Positions 1 through 7,214 of a DNA stretch of 8,277 nucleotides are shown here, piece by piece (position 1 is the stretch's first letter; every line of letters starts with the position of its first letter). A program made the translations under genes and the position numbers. This DNA comes from Pseudomonadota bacterium. GTDB lineage: Bacteria; Pseudomonadota; Gammaproteobacteria; Burkholderiales; Burkholderiaceae. Below the pieces are notes generated by a model. It was given only the letters and a program-made list of their open reading frames with translations. It was not told where the DNA came from and ran no database searches. The stretch is taken from the NCBI GenBank assembly GCA_021783435.1, contig JAJXUC010000163.1, forward strand, positions 1-8,277. The letters are read 5' to 3'.

Positions 1-132
1 CCGATCAACCGCGGCGTGGAAATCGACAGCAGCGTGGCCGACGGGGCGCAAAGCGTCATCCTGCCGCAGGTGCGCTTCGGCATCGCCGTGCGCATGGCCG
101 TCCTGTCCATCATCGCCAACGCCAATGCCTGA
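1..132 (+). CDS. pyrB: Aspartate carbamoyltransferase catalytic subunit, C-terminal end (partial)
   Basis: The first 43 codons of the window read in frame 1 to a TGA at 130-132. They encode the typical C-terminus of aspartate carbamoyltransferase: [10 protein letters not shown], then VADG, QSVIL, and [11 protein letters not shown] near the end. The enzyme makes N-carbamoyl-aspartate from carbamoyl phosphate and aspartate, the first committed step of pyrimidine synthesis, in the cytosol. Most of the gene lies left of the window. Its end overlaps the next gene by 8 bases in another frame, so the two are almost certainly one operon and translationally coupled. In pseudomonads this type of ATCase forms a dodecamer with an inactive dihydroorotase homologue, which matches the neighbour seen here. 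Confidence 0.93.
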   Translation, partial: PINRGVEIDSSVADGAQSVILPQVRFGIAVRMAVLSIIANANA

Positions 133-1498
133 CATGAGCCATCCGCAGTCCATCCTCATCCGTGGCGGCACGATCATCGACCCCGCCAGCGGCATGCACG
201 CCGCGGGCGATGTGGCCATCGCCGGGGAAATCATCACCGCGGTCGGAAAGGCCCCCGAGCACTTCGTCCCCGATCTCACCATCGACGCCTCCGGCTGCCT
301 GGTCATGCCCGGCCTGGTCGACCTGTGCGCCCGCCTCGGCGAACCCGGAGGCGAAGCTGCGGGGCTGCTGGACTCGGAACTCGCGGCCGCCGCGGTCGGG
401 GGAGTGACCCGCGTCGTTTGCCCGCCCGACACCGACCCCGTGCTCGACGAGCCCAGCCTGGTCGAGATGCTGCGCTGGCGGGCGCGCCGCATCAAGCGCT
501 CGCGGGTCTATCCGCTCGGCGCCCTCACCGTCGGCCTCAAGGGCGAGCGCCTGGCCGAAATGGCCTCGCTCGTGAAAGCAAGCTGCATCGGCCTGTCGCA
601 GGCCGATACGCCCGTGGCCGACACGCAGTTGCTCTACCGCGCACTGCAATACGCCAGCACCTTCGGCTACAAGGTCTGGCTGCGCCCGCTGGATGCCCAC
701 ATCGGCCGCGGTGTCGCCGCGAGCGGCGCCTACGCCCAGCGCCTGGGCCTGGCCGGCGTGCCGGCGATGGCGGAAACCATCGCCCTGCACACCCTGTTCG
801 AGTTGATGCGCGCCACAGGTTGCGCCATCCATGTCAGCAAAATGTCCAGCGCCGCCGGCGTCGAGCTCGTGCGCCGCGCCAAGGCCGAGGGCCTGCCCGT
901 GACGGCAGACGTGTCCATGCACAACATCCTGCTGACGGACCTGGACATCGGCTATTTCGACGCCCGCATGCGGCTGGACCCTCCCCTGCGCCAGGAGGCC
1001 GACCGCGCCGCGCTGCTCCGAGGCCTGGCCGACGGCACGATCGACGCCCTGTGCTCCGACCACACCCCGGTGGACAGTAACGACAAGATTCTGCCCTTCG
1101 CCGAAGCGGCGCCTGGCGCCAGCGGCCTTGAGCTGCTGCTGCCCGCGGTGCTCGAGTTTGCCCGGCAAAGCGGACTCGCCCTGCCCAGCGCACTGGCCGT
1201 GGCCACCAGCCGCGCCGCGGCCGCCGCAGGGCTTGCGCCGCTGCAATTGCAGGCCGGCGCGGCCGCCGAACTCATCGTGGTCGACCCTGAAGCGCGCTGG
1301 TCGGCGACGCCGGAACAACTCAGCAGCCGCATCAAGAATACCCCCCTGGCCGGCCTGGAACTCAGCGGTCGCGTGCGCGCCACCATCATCGACGGGCGCG
1401 TCATTTGGCAGCGCGCCGATGACGCCATTCCGGCAGGCCTGGCACGCGCCGAGATTTCACGGAAGACGCAAACCCCTGGCATCGGCACAGCCCCATGA
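125..1498 (+). CDS. pyrC': Dihydroorotase-like protein, probably catalytically inactive (PyrC'/PyrX type)
   Basis: This is a 457-residue amidohydrolase-fold protein of the class I dihydroorotase family. It opens with [12 protein letters not shown] (12-23), and PGLVDL is at 62-67. The segment that should carry the metal-binding HxH and the substrate arginine (HxHxR) reads CARLG at 68-72, so two metal ligands and the arginine are absent. Later motifs are partly kept: [11 protein letters not shown], then MHNILLTD where active enzymes have a PHH-type motif, and SDHTP followed by V where active enzymes usually have a second His. In Pseudomonas such proteins do not hydrolyse dihydroorotate but are needed for assembly or activity of the neighbouring ATCase, and I infer the same role here. 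The ATG at 125 overlaps pyrB; ATG 134 is an alternative with no clear ribosome site for either. The gene overlaps the acyltransferase by 4 bases. An active pyrC would then have to exist elsewhere in the genome. Confidence 0.88.
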   Translation: MPDMSHPQSILIRGGTIIDPASGMHAAGDVAIAGEIITAVGKAPEHFVPDLTIDASGCLVMPGLVDLCARLGEPGGEAAGLLDSELAAAAVGGVTRVVCPPDTDPVLDEPSLVEMLRWRARRIKRSRVYPLGALTVGLKGERLAEMASLVKASCIGLSQADTPVADTQLLYRALQYASTFGYKVWLRPLDAHIGRGVAASGAYAQRLGLAGVPAMAETIALHTLFELMRATGCAIHVSKMSSAAGVELVRRAKAEGLPVTADVSMHNILLTDLDIGYFDARMRLDPPLRQEADRAALLRGLADGTIDALCSDHTPVDSNDKILPFAEAAPGASGLELLLPAVLEFARQSGLALPSALAVATSRAAAAAGLAPLQLQAGAAAELIVVDPEARWSATPEQLSSRIKNTPLAGLELSGRVRATIIDGRVIWQRADDAIPAGLARAEISRKTQTPGIGTAP

Positions 1499-2280
1499 TG
1501 GGAGTGCTGCGCCTGATCTGGATGCTCTTGCGCATCGGCGTGCTGGTCGTGCGTGGTCTGCTGACCCTGCGCCGTTTTTCCTTGCGGACACCCCAGCAAC
1601 GGCAAGACGCGATCCAGGAATGGTCTCGCCGCCTGCTCGACGCCTGCCGGGTGCAGCTGGCGGTCGAAGGAGAGATCCTCGCCCCGCCTGCTCTGCTTGC
1701 CATCAACCACGTGTCGTGGCTGGACATCATCGCGCTCAACGCCGCCCGGCCCACACGCTTCGTCGCCAAGTCCGACATCGACCGCTGGCCACTTCTGGGC
1801 GCCCTGGCCCGCGGCGCCGGCACCCTGTTCATCGAGCGCGAACGTCCGCGCGACGCCATGCGGGTGATGCACCACATGGCCGATGCCCTGCGCCAGGGCG
1901 AGCATGTCAGCGTCTTCCCCGAAGGCACGACCTCCGACGGCCGCGTCATCCTGCCCCTGCATGCCAACTTGTTCCAGGCCGCGGTGAGCGCGGATGTTCC
2001 GGTGCAACCCGTTCTGTTGCGCTACGTCACGGCAACAAACGGCGCGTACTGTCGTGCCCCCGCTTATGTCGGCGATGAAACCATGCTCGGCACCCTGTGG
2101 CGCATGGCCTGCTCTCCCCCTTTGCAAGTTCGCGTCGCCTATCTTGAATCGGTCGTGATGCGCGACCGACGCGAGCTCAGCCGCGCCGTGCAGGCCGCGC
2201 TGGAAAATGCGCTCATGGATGGCGGCGCAAGGACGCAGGGGCCTCCCGCCCATCTACAATCGGCAACCCGCTCGCCGTAG
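1495..2280 (+). CDS. plsC: 1-acyl-sn-glycerol-3-phosphate acyltransferase family protein (PlsC-like)
   Basis: This 261-residue protein has a hydrophobic, basic N-terminus (about 4-25) that fits membrane association. The family motifs appear in order: NHVSWLD at 71-77 (catalytic HX4D, H72 and D77), TLFIERER at 110-117 (motif II, phosphate binding) and FPEGTTSDG at 141-149 (motif III), then a VPVQPVLLR segment near the position of motif IV. The family transfers an acyl chain to lysophosphatidic acid to make phosphatidic acid at the inner membrane; a lyso-ornithine-lipid acyltransferase is possible because the family is broad. The start ATG 1495 forms an ATGA overlap with the stop of the dihydroorotase-like gene, implying translational coupling; ATG 1498 is an alternative. 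The stop TAG (2278-2280) lies inside the tRNA-Arg gene, and the last codons cover the tRNA promoter. The C-terminal 15-20 residues are low-complexity and probably unstructured. Confidence 0.9.
   Translation: MMGVLRLIWMLLRIGVLVVRGLLTLRRFSLRTPQQRQDAIQEWSRRLLDACRVQLAVEGEILAPPALLAINHVSWLDIIALNAARPTRFVAKSDIDRWPLLGALARGAGTLFIERERPRDAMRVMHHMADALRQGEHVSVFPEGTTSDGRVILPLHANLFQAAVSADVPVQPVLLRYVTATNGAYCRAPAYVGDETMLGTLWRMACSPPLQVRVAYLESVVMRDRRELSRAVQAALENALMDGGARTQGPPAHLQSATRSP
2255..2260 (+). promoter_or_regulatory. Probable -10 box of the tRNA-Arg gene
   Basis: TACAAT at 2255-2260 matches the sigma70 -10 consensus in five of six bases. It would place transcription start near 2267, four bases before the mature tRNA 5' end. 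A -35 element is weak: AGGACG at 2230-2235 with a 19-base spacer is the best I see. The box lies within the acyltransferase coding sequence. The call is an inference from position and motif. Confidence 0.45.
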
Positions 2281-2345
2281 TTCAATGGATAGAACGCGTG
2301 CCTCCTAAGCGCGAGATACAGGTTCGATTCCTGTCGGCGGGACCA
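2271..2345 (+). tRNA. tRNA-Arg (anticodon CCT)
   Basis: A full cloverleaf can be drawn. The acceptor stem is CTCGCCG (2271-2277) with CGGCGGG (2335-2341), seven pairs including one T-G. Positions 8-9 are TA. The D stem is GTTC/GAAC (2280-2283 and 2292-2295). The anticodon stem is 2297-2301 with 2309-2313, and the seven-base loop CTCCTAA carries CCT at 2304-2306. A four-base variable loop follows. The T stem is ACAGG/CCTGT (2318-2322 and 2330-2334) with loop TTCGATT. The discriminator is A2342 and CCA is encoded at 2343-2345. It reads the rare arginine codon AGG. The first ten bases overlap the end of the acyltransferase gene. Confidence 0.96.
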
Positions 2346-2370
2346 ACTCCTGATGCGCGTTTCCGGCCCC

Positions 2371-2386
2371 CCCGCACACATGCGGG
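2371..2386. terminator. Small hairpin between the convergent tRNA-Arg and aroC genes
   Basis: CCCGCA (2371-2376), loop CACA and TGCGGG (2381-2386) form a perfect six-pair stem. It sits in the 56-base gap between the tRNA 3' end and the aroC stop codon, where a terminator for either strand would be expected. No T run follows on either strand, so a factor-independent terminator is uncertain. Confidence 0.3.
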
Positions 2387-2401
2387 TCCAAACGCCCGGC
2401 C

Positions 2402-3505
2402 TCAGGCCTGATTGGCTCCGGCAACCGGTGGCACGTCATGACGAACATCTCCGCACTGCGCGCGGTGACGTAAGGCGTGGTCCATCAGCACGATCGCCAG
2501 CAAGGCCTCGGCAATCGGAGTCGCGCGTATGCCCACGCAGGGGTCGTGGCGGCCGAATGTCTCGACCAGGGTCGGCTCGCCGGCGCGCGTGACCGAACGC
2601 CTTGGCAGGCGAATGCTCGACGTAGGCTTGATGGCCATCGACACGGTGATCGGCTGCCCGCTGCTGATGCCGCCCAGGACGCCACCCGCGTTGTTGCTGG
2701 CAAAACCTTCCGGGGTGAGCTCGTCCCCATGCTCGCTGCCCTTTTGCGCCACACTGCCGAAGCCGGCCCCGATCTCGACGCCCTTGACGGCGTTGAGGCC
2801 CATCATGGCGTGAGCGATGTCGGCGTCGAGCTTGTCGTACAGCGGTTCGCCCCAGCCCAAGGGCACGTTGACCGCTTCGACGTACAGCCGCGCGCCGCAG
2901 GAGTCGCCGGCCTTGCGCAGCTGGTCCATGTACGCCTCCAGTTGTGGCACGACAGCGGCGTTCGGGGCGTAAAAGGGGTTGGCGGGAACGTCGCCCCAGG
3001 ACGCGAAGGGAATCGCGACCTCGCCCACCTGCTGCATGCAGCCGCGGATGACGATGTCGTGGTGCAGATGCAGCCACTTCTTGGCCACGGCGCCGGCGGC
3101 GACGATGGGCGCGGTAAGCCGGGCCGAGGACCGGCCGCCGCCGCGCGGATCGCGCAGGCCGTACTTGCGCCAGTAGGTGTAGTCGGCATGCCCGGGGCGG
3201 AAGGTGTCGAGAATGTTGCCGTAGTCCTTGCTGCGCTGATCCGTGTTGCGGATGAGCAGGGCGATGGGCGTGCCGGTGGTTTGGCCCTCGAAAACGCCCG
3301 AGAGGATTTCCACCTGATCGGCTTCCTGGCGCTGGGTGACATGGCGCGAGGTGCCGGGGCGGCGGCGGTCGAGGTCGGGCTGGATGTCGGTTTCGGACAG
3401 CGCCATGCCCGGCGGGCAGCCGTCAATCACGCAACCGATGGCGGGGCCGTGGGATTCGCCGAAGGTGGTGACGGCGAAGAGCAAACCGAGGGTGTTTCCT
3501 GACAT
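2402..3505 (-). CDS. aroC: Chorismate synthase
   Basis: This 367-residue protein catalyses the last step of the shikimate pathway, turning 5-enolpyruvylshikimate-3-phosphate into chorismate with reduced FMN, in the cytosol. Length is normal for the family (about 350-390). The first signature [14 protein letters not shown] is at 16-29 with the conserved H19. The second conserved His is in RPGHADYTY (H106), and the signature [14 protein letters not shown] is at 118-131. Near the C-terminus [17 protein letters not shown] and the [13 protein letters not shown] block are intact. The start ATG at 3505 gives the standard N-terminus MSGNTLG; an open frame continues upstream but overlaps feoB and matches no family sequence. 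It lies 40 bases after the feoB stop on the same strand, separated by a strong hairpin and a TACAAT box. There is no clear ribosome binding site before the ATG. Confidence 0.97.
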   Translation of the reverse strand: MSGNTLGLLFAVTTFGESHGPAIGCVIDGCPPGMALSETDIQPDLDRRRPGTSRHVTQRQEADQVEILSGVFEGQTTGTPIALLIRNTDQRSKDYGNILDTFRPGHADYTYWRKYGLRDPRGGGRSSARLTAPIVAAGAVAKKWLHLHHDIVIRGCMQQVGEVAIPFASWGDVPANPFYAPNAAVVPQLEAYMDQLRKAGDSCGARLYVEAVNVPLGWGEPLYDKLDADIAHAMMGLNAVKGVEIGAGFGSVAQKGSEHGDELTPEGFASNNAGGVLGGISSGQPITVSMAIKPTSSIRLPRRSVTRAGEPTLVETFGRHDPCVGIRATPIAEALLAIVLMDHALRHRAQCGDVRHDVPPVAGANQA

Positions 3506-3512
3506 GCCAAGG

Positions 3513-3518
3513 ATTGTA
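3513..3518 (-). promoter_or_regulatory. Possible -10 box of aroC, placed for a leaderless transcript
   Basis: On the minus strand this reads TACAAT. With the usual spacing, transcription would start at about 3505-3506, on or just before the A of the aroC ATG. The sequence between box and ATG (CCTTGGC) has no Shine-Dalgarno motif. No convincing -35 is visible, since that position falls in the GC hairpin. The alternative is read-through from feoB. Confidence 0.35.
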
Positions 3519-3544
3519 GGCGGCGGCCTTGCGGACCCGCCGCC
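3519..3544 (-). terminator. GC-rich hairpin directly after feoB
   Basis: On the minus strand GGCGGCGG pairs perfectly with CCGCCGCC across a ten-base loop. Inside that loop, CC-GCAA-GG can add a two-pair extension capped by a GNRA tetraloop. It begins one base after the feoB stop codon and ends at the TACAAT box before aroC. It lacks a following T run, so it may be an imperfect terminator, an RNA-stabilising 3' end for feoAB, or an attenuator reducing read-through into aroC. Confidence 0.45.
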
Positions 3545-3545
3545 A

Positions 3546-5336
3546 TCAGGCCCAGCCGAGGACGCGCGTTGCCTGATAGAAGACGAGCGACACGGCCCAT
3601 GCCAGGCCGAGCGACCAGACCAGCGACAGCAGGGTGTAGGCGTTGCTGCGCGATTCGCTGCGCAATGTGGCCACCGTGGACAGGCAGGGCGTGTAGATGA
3701 GGGTGAACAGCATGAAGCTGTAGGCTGCGGCCGGGGTGATCTGTGCCGCGATGGCATGCTGCAGCGCATCGCCCTGCAAGCCGTAGATCACCGCCAGCGA
3801 ACCGATCACGATCTCCTTCGCAACGAAGCCGAAGATCAGCGCGATGATGAGCTCGGGCGGGATGCCCAGTGGCGCGAACACCGGATGCATGACATGTCCG
3901 ACCCAGCCGGCGATGGTGTGCGGCCCTGCCGTCGGCTGGCCCGGCGGCAGGTTGGTCAGCATCCACACCAGCACCACGCCGATGACGATGAACTTGGTGG
4001 CGCGATGCATGAAGTGATGAATCTCGCCCCAGGCGCGCAACACGATTTGCCGCAGCGTCGGCAGGCGGTAAGGCGGCAGTTCCAGCACGAAGGGTTCGCT
4101 GCTGGGGTAGCGCTGCTTGAACAGCAGGGCACTGGCGAAGGTGGCGGCGAAACTCACGCCGTACAGGCTGAGCAGAACCCAGGGCGCCACACGCGGCGAA
4201 AACAGGGCGGCGATGATGAATAGAAACACCTGCAGCCGCGCCGAGCACAGCGAGAACGGGATGATGAGCATGGTGAGCAGGCGCAAGCCGCGCGAGCGCA
4301 TCACCCGTGTGCCCATGAGCGCCGGCACGTTGCAGCCGAAACCCATCAGCAGCATGACGAAGCCGCGCCCATCCAGCCCCATGCGCGACATCAGGCTGTC
4401 GGTGAGAAAGGCGGCGCGCGAGAAATAACCGCTCTCCTCGATCAGGGTCATGAAGACGAAGAACAGCATGATGACCGGCACGAAGGCTGCCACCGTGCTC
4501 ACGCCGTTGTAGATGCCGTCGAGCAGCAGGCCCTGCGCCCAGGCCGGGGCCCAGGCCAGCGCCGGCTGCAACGCCAGAACGCGCGCCTGATCGAACACCA
4601 AGCCCAGGCCGTCCTGCAGCGGCGCACCCAGCGTGAACACGGCGTTGAACACCAGGGCCATGAACACCAGGAACAGCGGCGGGCCGATCCAGGGATGCAT
4701 CACCCAGTGGTCGATGCGTTGGCCCCAGGTCTCCGGCAAGCGCGTGGGCATCTGCACTGCAGCGGCCATGGCCTCGCGCGAGGCGGCTTGCCCATCGTGG
4801 CGCTGCTGGAGGCCGGCCTGGGCCCGCTCCAACGGCAAGGCCCGAGAGGTGTCCAAGGCCTGTCCCAGCAATTGCAGTGCCTGCTGGTAGCCCTGACCAT
4901 ATTTGGCGCTGAACTCCGCCAAGGGAACGCCGAGGGCCTCCTGCAACCTGGACACATCGATGCGCACACCGTAGCGCTGCGCCTCGTCAGCCATGTTGAG
5001 CAGGATCACGCAGGGAAATCCACTATCGCGAATCTGAACAGCCAATGCCAGTTGCCGGTCGATCTGCGTGGCATTGAGCACGATGGCGACGAGGTCCACG
5101 CTCTGGCTCTGCAGAAAGCGCTGTACAACGCCCTCATCCTCGGTCAGGCCTTGCAGGTCGTAGATCCCGGGGAGATCGACGATCTGCGCCATGTGGCGGC
5201 CCAGCGGGATGCGCGCCGACGACAACTCCACCGTCAACCCCGGCCAGTTGCCCACACGTGCGGATGCCCCGGTCAGCCGGTTGAACAGCGTGGACTTGCC
5301 CGTATTGGGCATTCCCACCAGCGCGATGCGCTTCAT
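3546..5336 (-). CDS. feoB: Ferrous iron transport protein B (compact FeoB)
   Basis: This 596-residue inner-membrane GTP-dependent ferrous iron transporter starts with a G domain: G1 GMPNTGKST (8-16), NWPGLTVE with the G2 threonine (T35), G3 DLPG (54-57), G4 NMAD (114-117) and a G5-like SAKYG (143-147). The following helical/linker part is short (about 150-205). The membrane part then carries the Gate-domain motifs: [11 protein letters not shown] (301-311), [13 protein letters not shown] (332-344) with C335, [10 protein letters not shown] (359-368) with C364, [16 protein letters not shown] (504-519) and [12 protein letters not shown] (548-559) with C551. Many FeoB proteins are 650-780 residues, so this is a compact form with all core motifs and no visible break. 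G1 has M where N is usual (GNPN), which is a mild oddity. It overlaps feoA by ATGA. No feoC is seen; aroC follows instead. Transcription is probably controlled from the site upstream of feoA. Confidence 0.95.
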   Translation of the reverse strand: MKRIALVGMPNTGKSTLFNRLTGASARVGNWPGLTVELSSARIPLGRHMAQIVDLPGIYDLQGLTEDEGVVQRFLQSQSVDLVAIVLNATQIDRQLALAVQIRDSGFPCVILLNMADEAQRYGVRIDVSRLQEALGVPLAEFSAKYGQGYQQALQLLGQALDTSRALPLERAQAGLQQRHDGQAASREAMAAAVQMPTRLPETWGQRIDHWVMHPWIGPPLFLVFMALVFNAVFTLGAPLQDGLGLVFDQARVLALQPALAWAPAWAQGLLLDGIYNGVSTVAAFVPVIMLFFVFMTLIEESGYFSRAAFLTDSLMSRMGLDGRGFVMLLMGFGCNVPALMGTRVMRSRGLRLLTMLIIPFSLCSARLQVFLFIIAALFSPRVAPWVLLSLYGVSFAATFASALLFKQRYPSSEPFVLELPPYRLPTLRQIVLRAWGEIHHFMHRATKFIVIGVVLVWMLTNLPPGQPTAGPHTIAGWVGHVMHPVFAPLGIPPELIIALIFGFVAKEIVIGSLAVIYGLQGDALQHAIAAQITPAAAYSFMLFTLIYTPCLSTVATLRSESRSNAYTLLSLVWSLGLAWAVSLVFYQATRVLGWA

Positions 5337-5581
5337 GCCTGATGCACGGGAACGTGTGCGATTTCCACGTGCCTGGCGTCCGCCCTGCGCAGAAACAGTT
5401 CGGTGGTCCCGATGCGGACATGGATCGGACCACGGAAACGCGCCTGGCGCAGCACCTGAAGCGCATTGCCGGCACGCAGGCCCAAGGCCGCCAATCGGTG
5501 CTCAAGCGCGCCTTGGGCGTGCACCTTGGTGACAACGGCCTGCGCACCGGGGTGCAGGGATGCAAGCGTATTCATGGACAT
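5333..5581 (-). CDS. feoA: Ferrous iron transport protein A (FeoA)
   Basis: This small cytosolic SH3-like protein (82 residues from ATG 5581) partners FeoB. It has the FeoA-domain pattern: TLASLHPGAQAVV at the start, LEHRLAALGLRAGNALQVL in the middle, then GPIHVRIGTTELFLRR and a short tail. FeoA usually has about 75-85 residues, which favours ATG 5581 or ATG 5575. An in-frame GTG at 5626 would add 15 residues that do not look like FeoA. None of these starts has a clear Shine-Dalgarno sequence. The stop overlaps the feoB start by four bases (ATGA), so the two are coupled. FeoA is thought to support FeoB complex formation or GTPase control; that role comes from the family and is not visible here. 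Confidence 0.9.
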   Translation of the reverse strand: MSMNTLASLHPGAQAVVTKVHAQGALEHRLAALGLRAGNALQVLRQARFRGPIHVRIGTTELFLRRADARHVEIAHVPVHQA

Positions 5582-5665
5582 GGTGGCTGCGGAGGCGATC
5601 AGGTCATTCGGTGCGTTTGGATGCACACGGCAAACGTAGACTCAAGCTGGGTTGGCAAATCAAAT

Positions 5666-5684
5666 GCGAATGATTCTTATCATA
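5666..5684 (-). promoter_or_regulatory. Fur-box-like operator of feoAB
   Basis: Read on the minus strand, this 19-base stretch matches the classical Fur consensus GATAATGATAATCATTATC at 13 of 19 positions, including an unbroken run AATCATT. It is AT-rich within a GC-rich window. It covers the proposed -10 box and the first transcribed bases, so iron-loaded Fur would block RNA polymerase. Binding by Fur is inferred from the motif and the iron transporter downstream. Confidence 0.7.
5679..5684 (-). promoter_or_regulatory. Probable -10 box of the feoAB promoter
   Basis: On the minus strand this reads TATGAT, five of six matches to TATAAT. The predicted start is about 5672-5673, leaving a leader of about 90 bases to the feoA ATG at 5581. 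At the -35 position the sequence is GC-rich and unlike the consensus, as is common for activator-dependent promoters. Confidence 0.55.
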
Positions 5685-5707
5685 TCAGAGCTGCGCCATG
5701 CCCCGCC

Positions 5708-5721
5708 ATGATCCAGGTCAA
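5708..5721 (-). promoter_or_regulatory. FNR/ANR-type binding site upstream of feoAB
   Basis: On the minus strand TTGAC-CTGG-ATCAT matches the FNR/ANR consensus TTGAT-N4-ATCAA at 8 of 10 defined bases. Its centre (5714.5) lies 41.5-42.5 bases upstream of the start predicted from the TATGAT box, which is the class II activator position. FNR activation of feo under low oxygen is known in E. coli, where ferrous iron is the available form. Regulator identity here is inferred. Confidence 0.6.
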
Positions 5722-5769
5722 ATGCAAGGGGTTTTCACCCAACCGTGCCGGACCGCCCACGGCCTCGGC

Positions 5770-7152
5770 TCAGGCGCCGAAGCTTGGGACGGATTTTTCG
5801 AGCCGTGCCGCCAGCGCCGCGAGCAGCTTGGCGTGGATGCCGCCGAAGCCGCCGTTGCTCATCACCAGCACATGGTCGCCAGGGCGCGCCTCGCGGGCAA
5901 CATCGGCCACCAGGGCATCCAGGTCGGCATGCACCCGGGCGCGTTCCCCCATGGGCGCCAAGGTCTCGGCCAGATCCCAGCCCAGCCCGCCCGCATAGCC
6001 GAAACTGATGTCGGCCTGCTGCAGCGCCTCTGGTAGCCGGTCCTTAATGGAGCCCAGCTTCATGGTGTTGGAGCGCGGCTCGAACACGGCCAGGATGCGG
6101 CCCCGGTTTTGCGAAGACCCGCGCAGCCCCGCGAGTGTCGTGGCGATGGCGGTTGGATGGTGGGCGAAATCGTCGTACACCGAAATACCCGCCACCTCAC
6201 CACGCCATTCCATACGGCGCTTCACGCCGCCGAAGGCACTCAGAGCCTCGCAGGCGAGTTGCGCCGGCACCCCGGCATGACGTGCTGCGGCGACTGCCGC
6301 CAGGGCATTGGCGCGGTTGTGCGCGCCCATCAGGCGCCAGCGCACCTCTCCCTGCGGCTGCCCCTGCCAAGTCACGCCGAAGGACTGTTCATCGCCGTGC
6401 GCGCGCCAGCCATCCGCCGCGGATGCATCGAAATACTCGACGTCACTCCAGCAACCGCGCGCCAGCACACGCGCCAGCGCCTCGCTGCCGGACTGCACCA
6501 CCAGTTTGCCACTGCCAGGGACGGTGCGCACCAGATGGTGGAACTGGGTTTCGATGGCGCCGAGATCGGGAAAGATGTCGGCATGGTCGTATTCCAGGTT
6601 GTTCAGCACCGCCGTGCGCGGGCGGTAATGCACGAACTTCGACCGCTTGTCGAAAAACGCCGTGTCGTACTCGTCGGCCTCCACCACGAAAAATCCAGGC
6701 TCGCCCAGGCGCGCCGAGGTTTCGAAATCCACCGGCACGCCACCGATCAGGAAACCAGGCTTCAGCCCCGCCTGCTCCAGAATCCAGGCCAGCATGGACG
6801 TCGTCGTCGTCTTGCCATGGGTGCCCGCCACGGCCAAGGTCCAGCGGCCTGCAAGAACATGCTCGGCCAGCCACTGCGGCCCGCTGACGTAGGGTTGGCC
6901 TGCATTCAGTATGGCCTCCATCAGGGGGTTGCCGCGCGAGATTGCATTCCCCACCACCCAGAGTTCAGGTTTGAGCGCCAATTGATCGGCGCCATAGCCC
7001 TCGATCAGCCGGATACCCAAACGCCCGAGCTGGTCGCTCATCGGCGGATAGACCTGGGCATCGCAGCCTGTGACCTGATGCCCGCAAACCTTGGCAAGTG
7101 CTGCGATTCCACCCATGAAGGTGCCGCAGATTCCGAGAATATGGATATGCAT
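5770..7152 (-). CDS. mpl: UDP-N-acetylmuramate:L-alanyl-gamma-D-glutamyl-meso-diaminopimelate ligase
   Basis: This 460-residue cytosolic Mur-ligase-family enzyme of murein recycling joins the recovered tripeptide L-Ala-gamma-D-Glu-meso-DAP to UDP-MurNAc using ATP, bypassing MurC, MurD and MurE. The N-terminus MHIHILGICGTFMGGIA holds the Rossmann-type nucleotide-sugar binding loop typical of Mpl and MurC. The ATP P-loop AGTHGKTTTT is at 109-118, the acidic magnesium-binding segment EADEYDTAFFDKR at 158-170, and NNLEYDHADIF at 184-194. DDFAHHPTAI and EPRSNTMK follow in the C-terminal half. EADEYDTAFFDKR is characteristic of Mpl rather than MurC. Length is the family norm (about 450-460). The start has no ribosome site but a TACAAT box directly upstream. 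It is on the same strand as feoAB, but the 190-base gap with its own promoter signals argues for separate control. Confidence 0.95.
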   Translation of the reverse strand: MHIHILGICGTFMGGIAALAKVCGHQVTGCDAQVYPPMSDQLGRLGIRLIEGYGADQLALKPELWVVGNAISRGNPLMEAILNAGQPYVSGPQWLAEHVLAGRWTLAVAGTHGKTTTTSMLAWILEQAGLKPGFLIGGVPVDFETSARLGEPGFFVVEADEYDTAFFDKRSKFVHYRPRTAVLNNLEYDHADIFPDLGAIETQFHHLVRTVPGSGKLVVQSGSEALARVLARGCWSDVEYFDASAADGWRAHGDEQSFGVTWQGQPQGEVRWRLMGAHNRANALAAVAAARHAGVPAQLACEALSAFGGVKRRMEWRGEVAGISVYDDFAHHPTAIATTLAGLRGSSQNRGRILAVFEPRSNTMKLGSIKDRLPEALQQADISFGYAGGLGWDLAETLAPMGERARVHADLDALVADVAREARPGDHVLVMSNGGFGGIHAKLLAALAARLEKSVPSFGA

Positions 7153-7158
7153 GGACCC

Positions 7159-7188
7159 ATTGTAGAAAACGGGCTGCGGGATTCTGAA
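7159..7188 (-). promoter_or_regulatory. Probable mpl promoter, placed for a leaderless transcript
   Basis: On the minus strand TTCAGA (7188-7183; four of six matches to TTGACA) and TACAAT (7164-7159; five of six) are 18 bases apart. The predicted start is 7152, exactly the A of the mpl ATG. The six bases between box and ATG (GGGTCC) do not look like a Shine-Dalgarno site. Confidence 0.5.
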
Positions 7189-7214
7189 ACCACGCCAAGC
7201 GCGACGCCATCTAG

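Noticed and set aside
110..1318. Long minus-strand open frame (402 codons) opposite the dihydroorotase-like gene
   Set aside because: GC-rich antisense shadow with no family features; the plus strand encodes a clear amidohydrolase.
952..2253. Minus-strand open frame of 433 codons across the pyrC'-plsC junction
   Set aside because: It covers two well-supported plus-strand genes and its residue content is typical of a reverse-complement frame.
2271..2345. tRNA gene as a phage or island attachment site
   Set aside because: No integrase gene and no direct repeat of the tRNA 3' end is visible in the window.
2477..3502. Plus-strand open frame (341 codons) antisense to aroC
   Set aside because: It is exactly opposite a full set of chorismate synthase motifs.
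3506..3769. N-terminal extension of aroC to 3769
   Set aside because: It would overlap feoB, and chorismate synthases begin at the [11 protein letters not shown] sequence.
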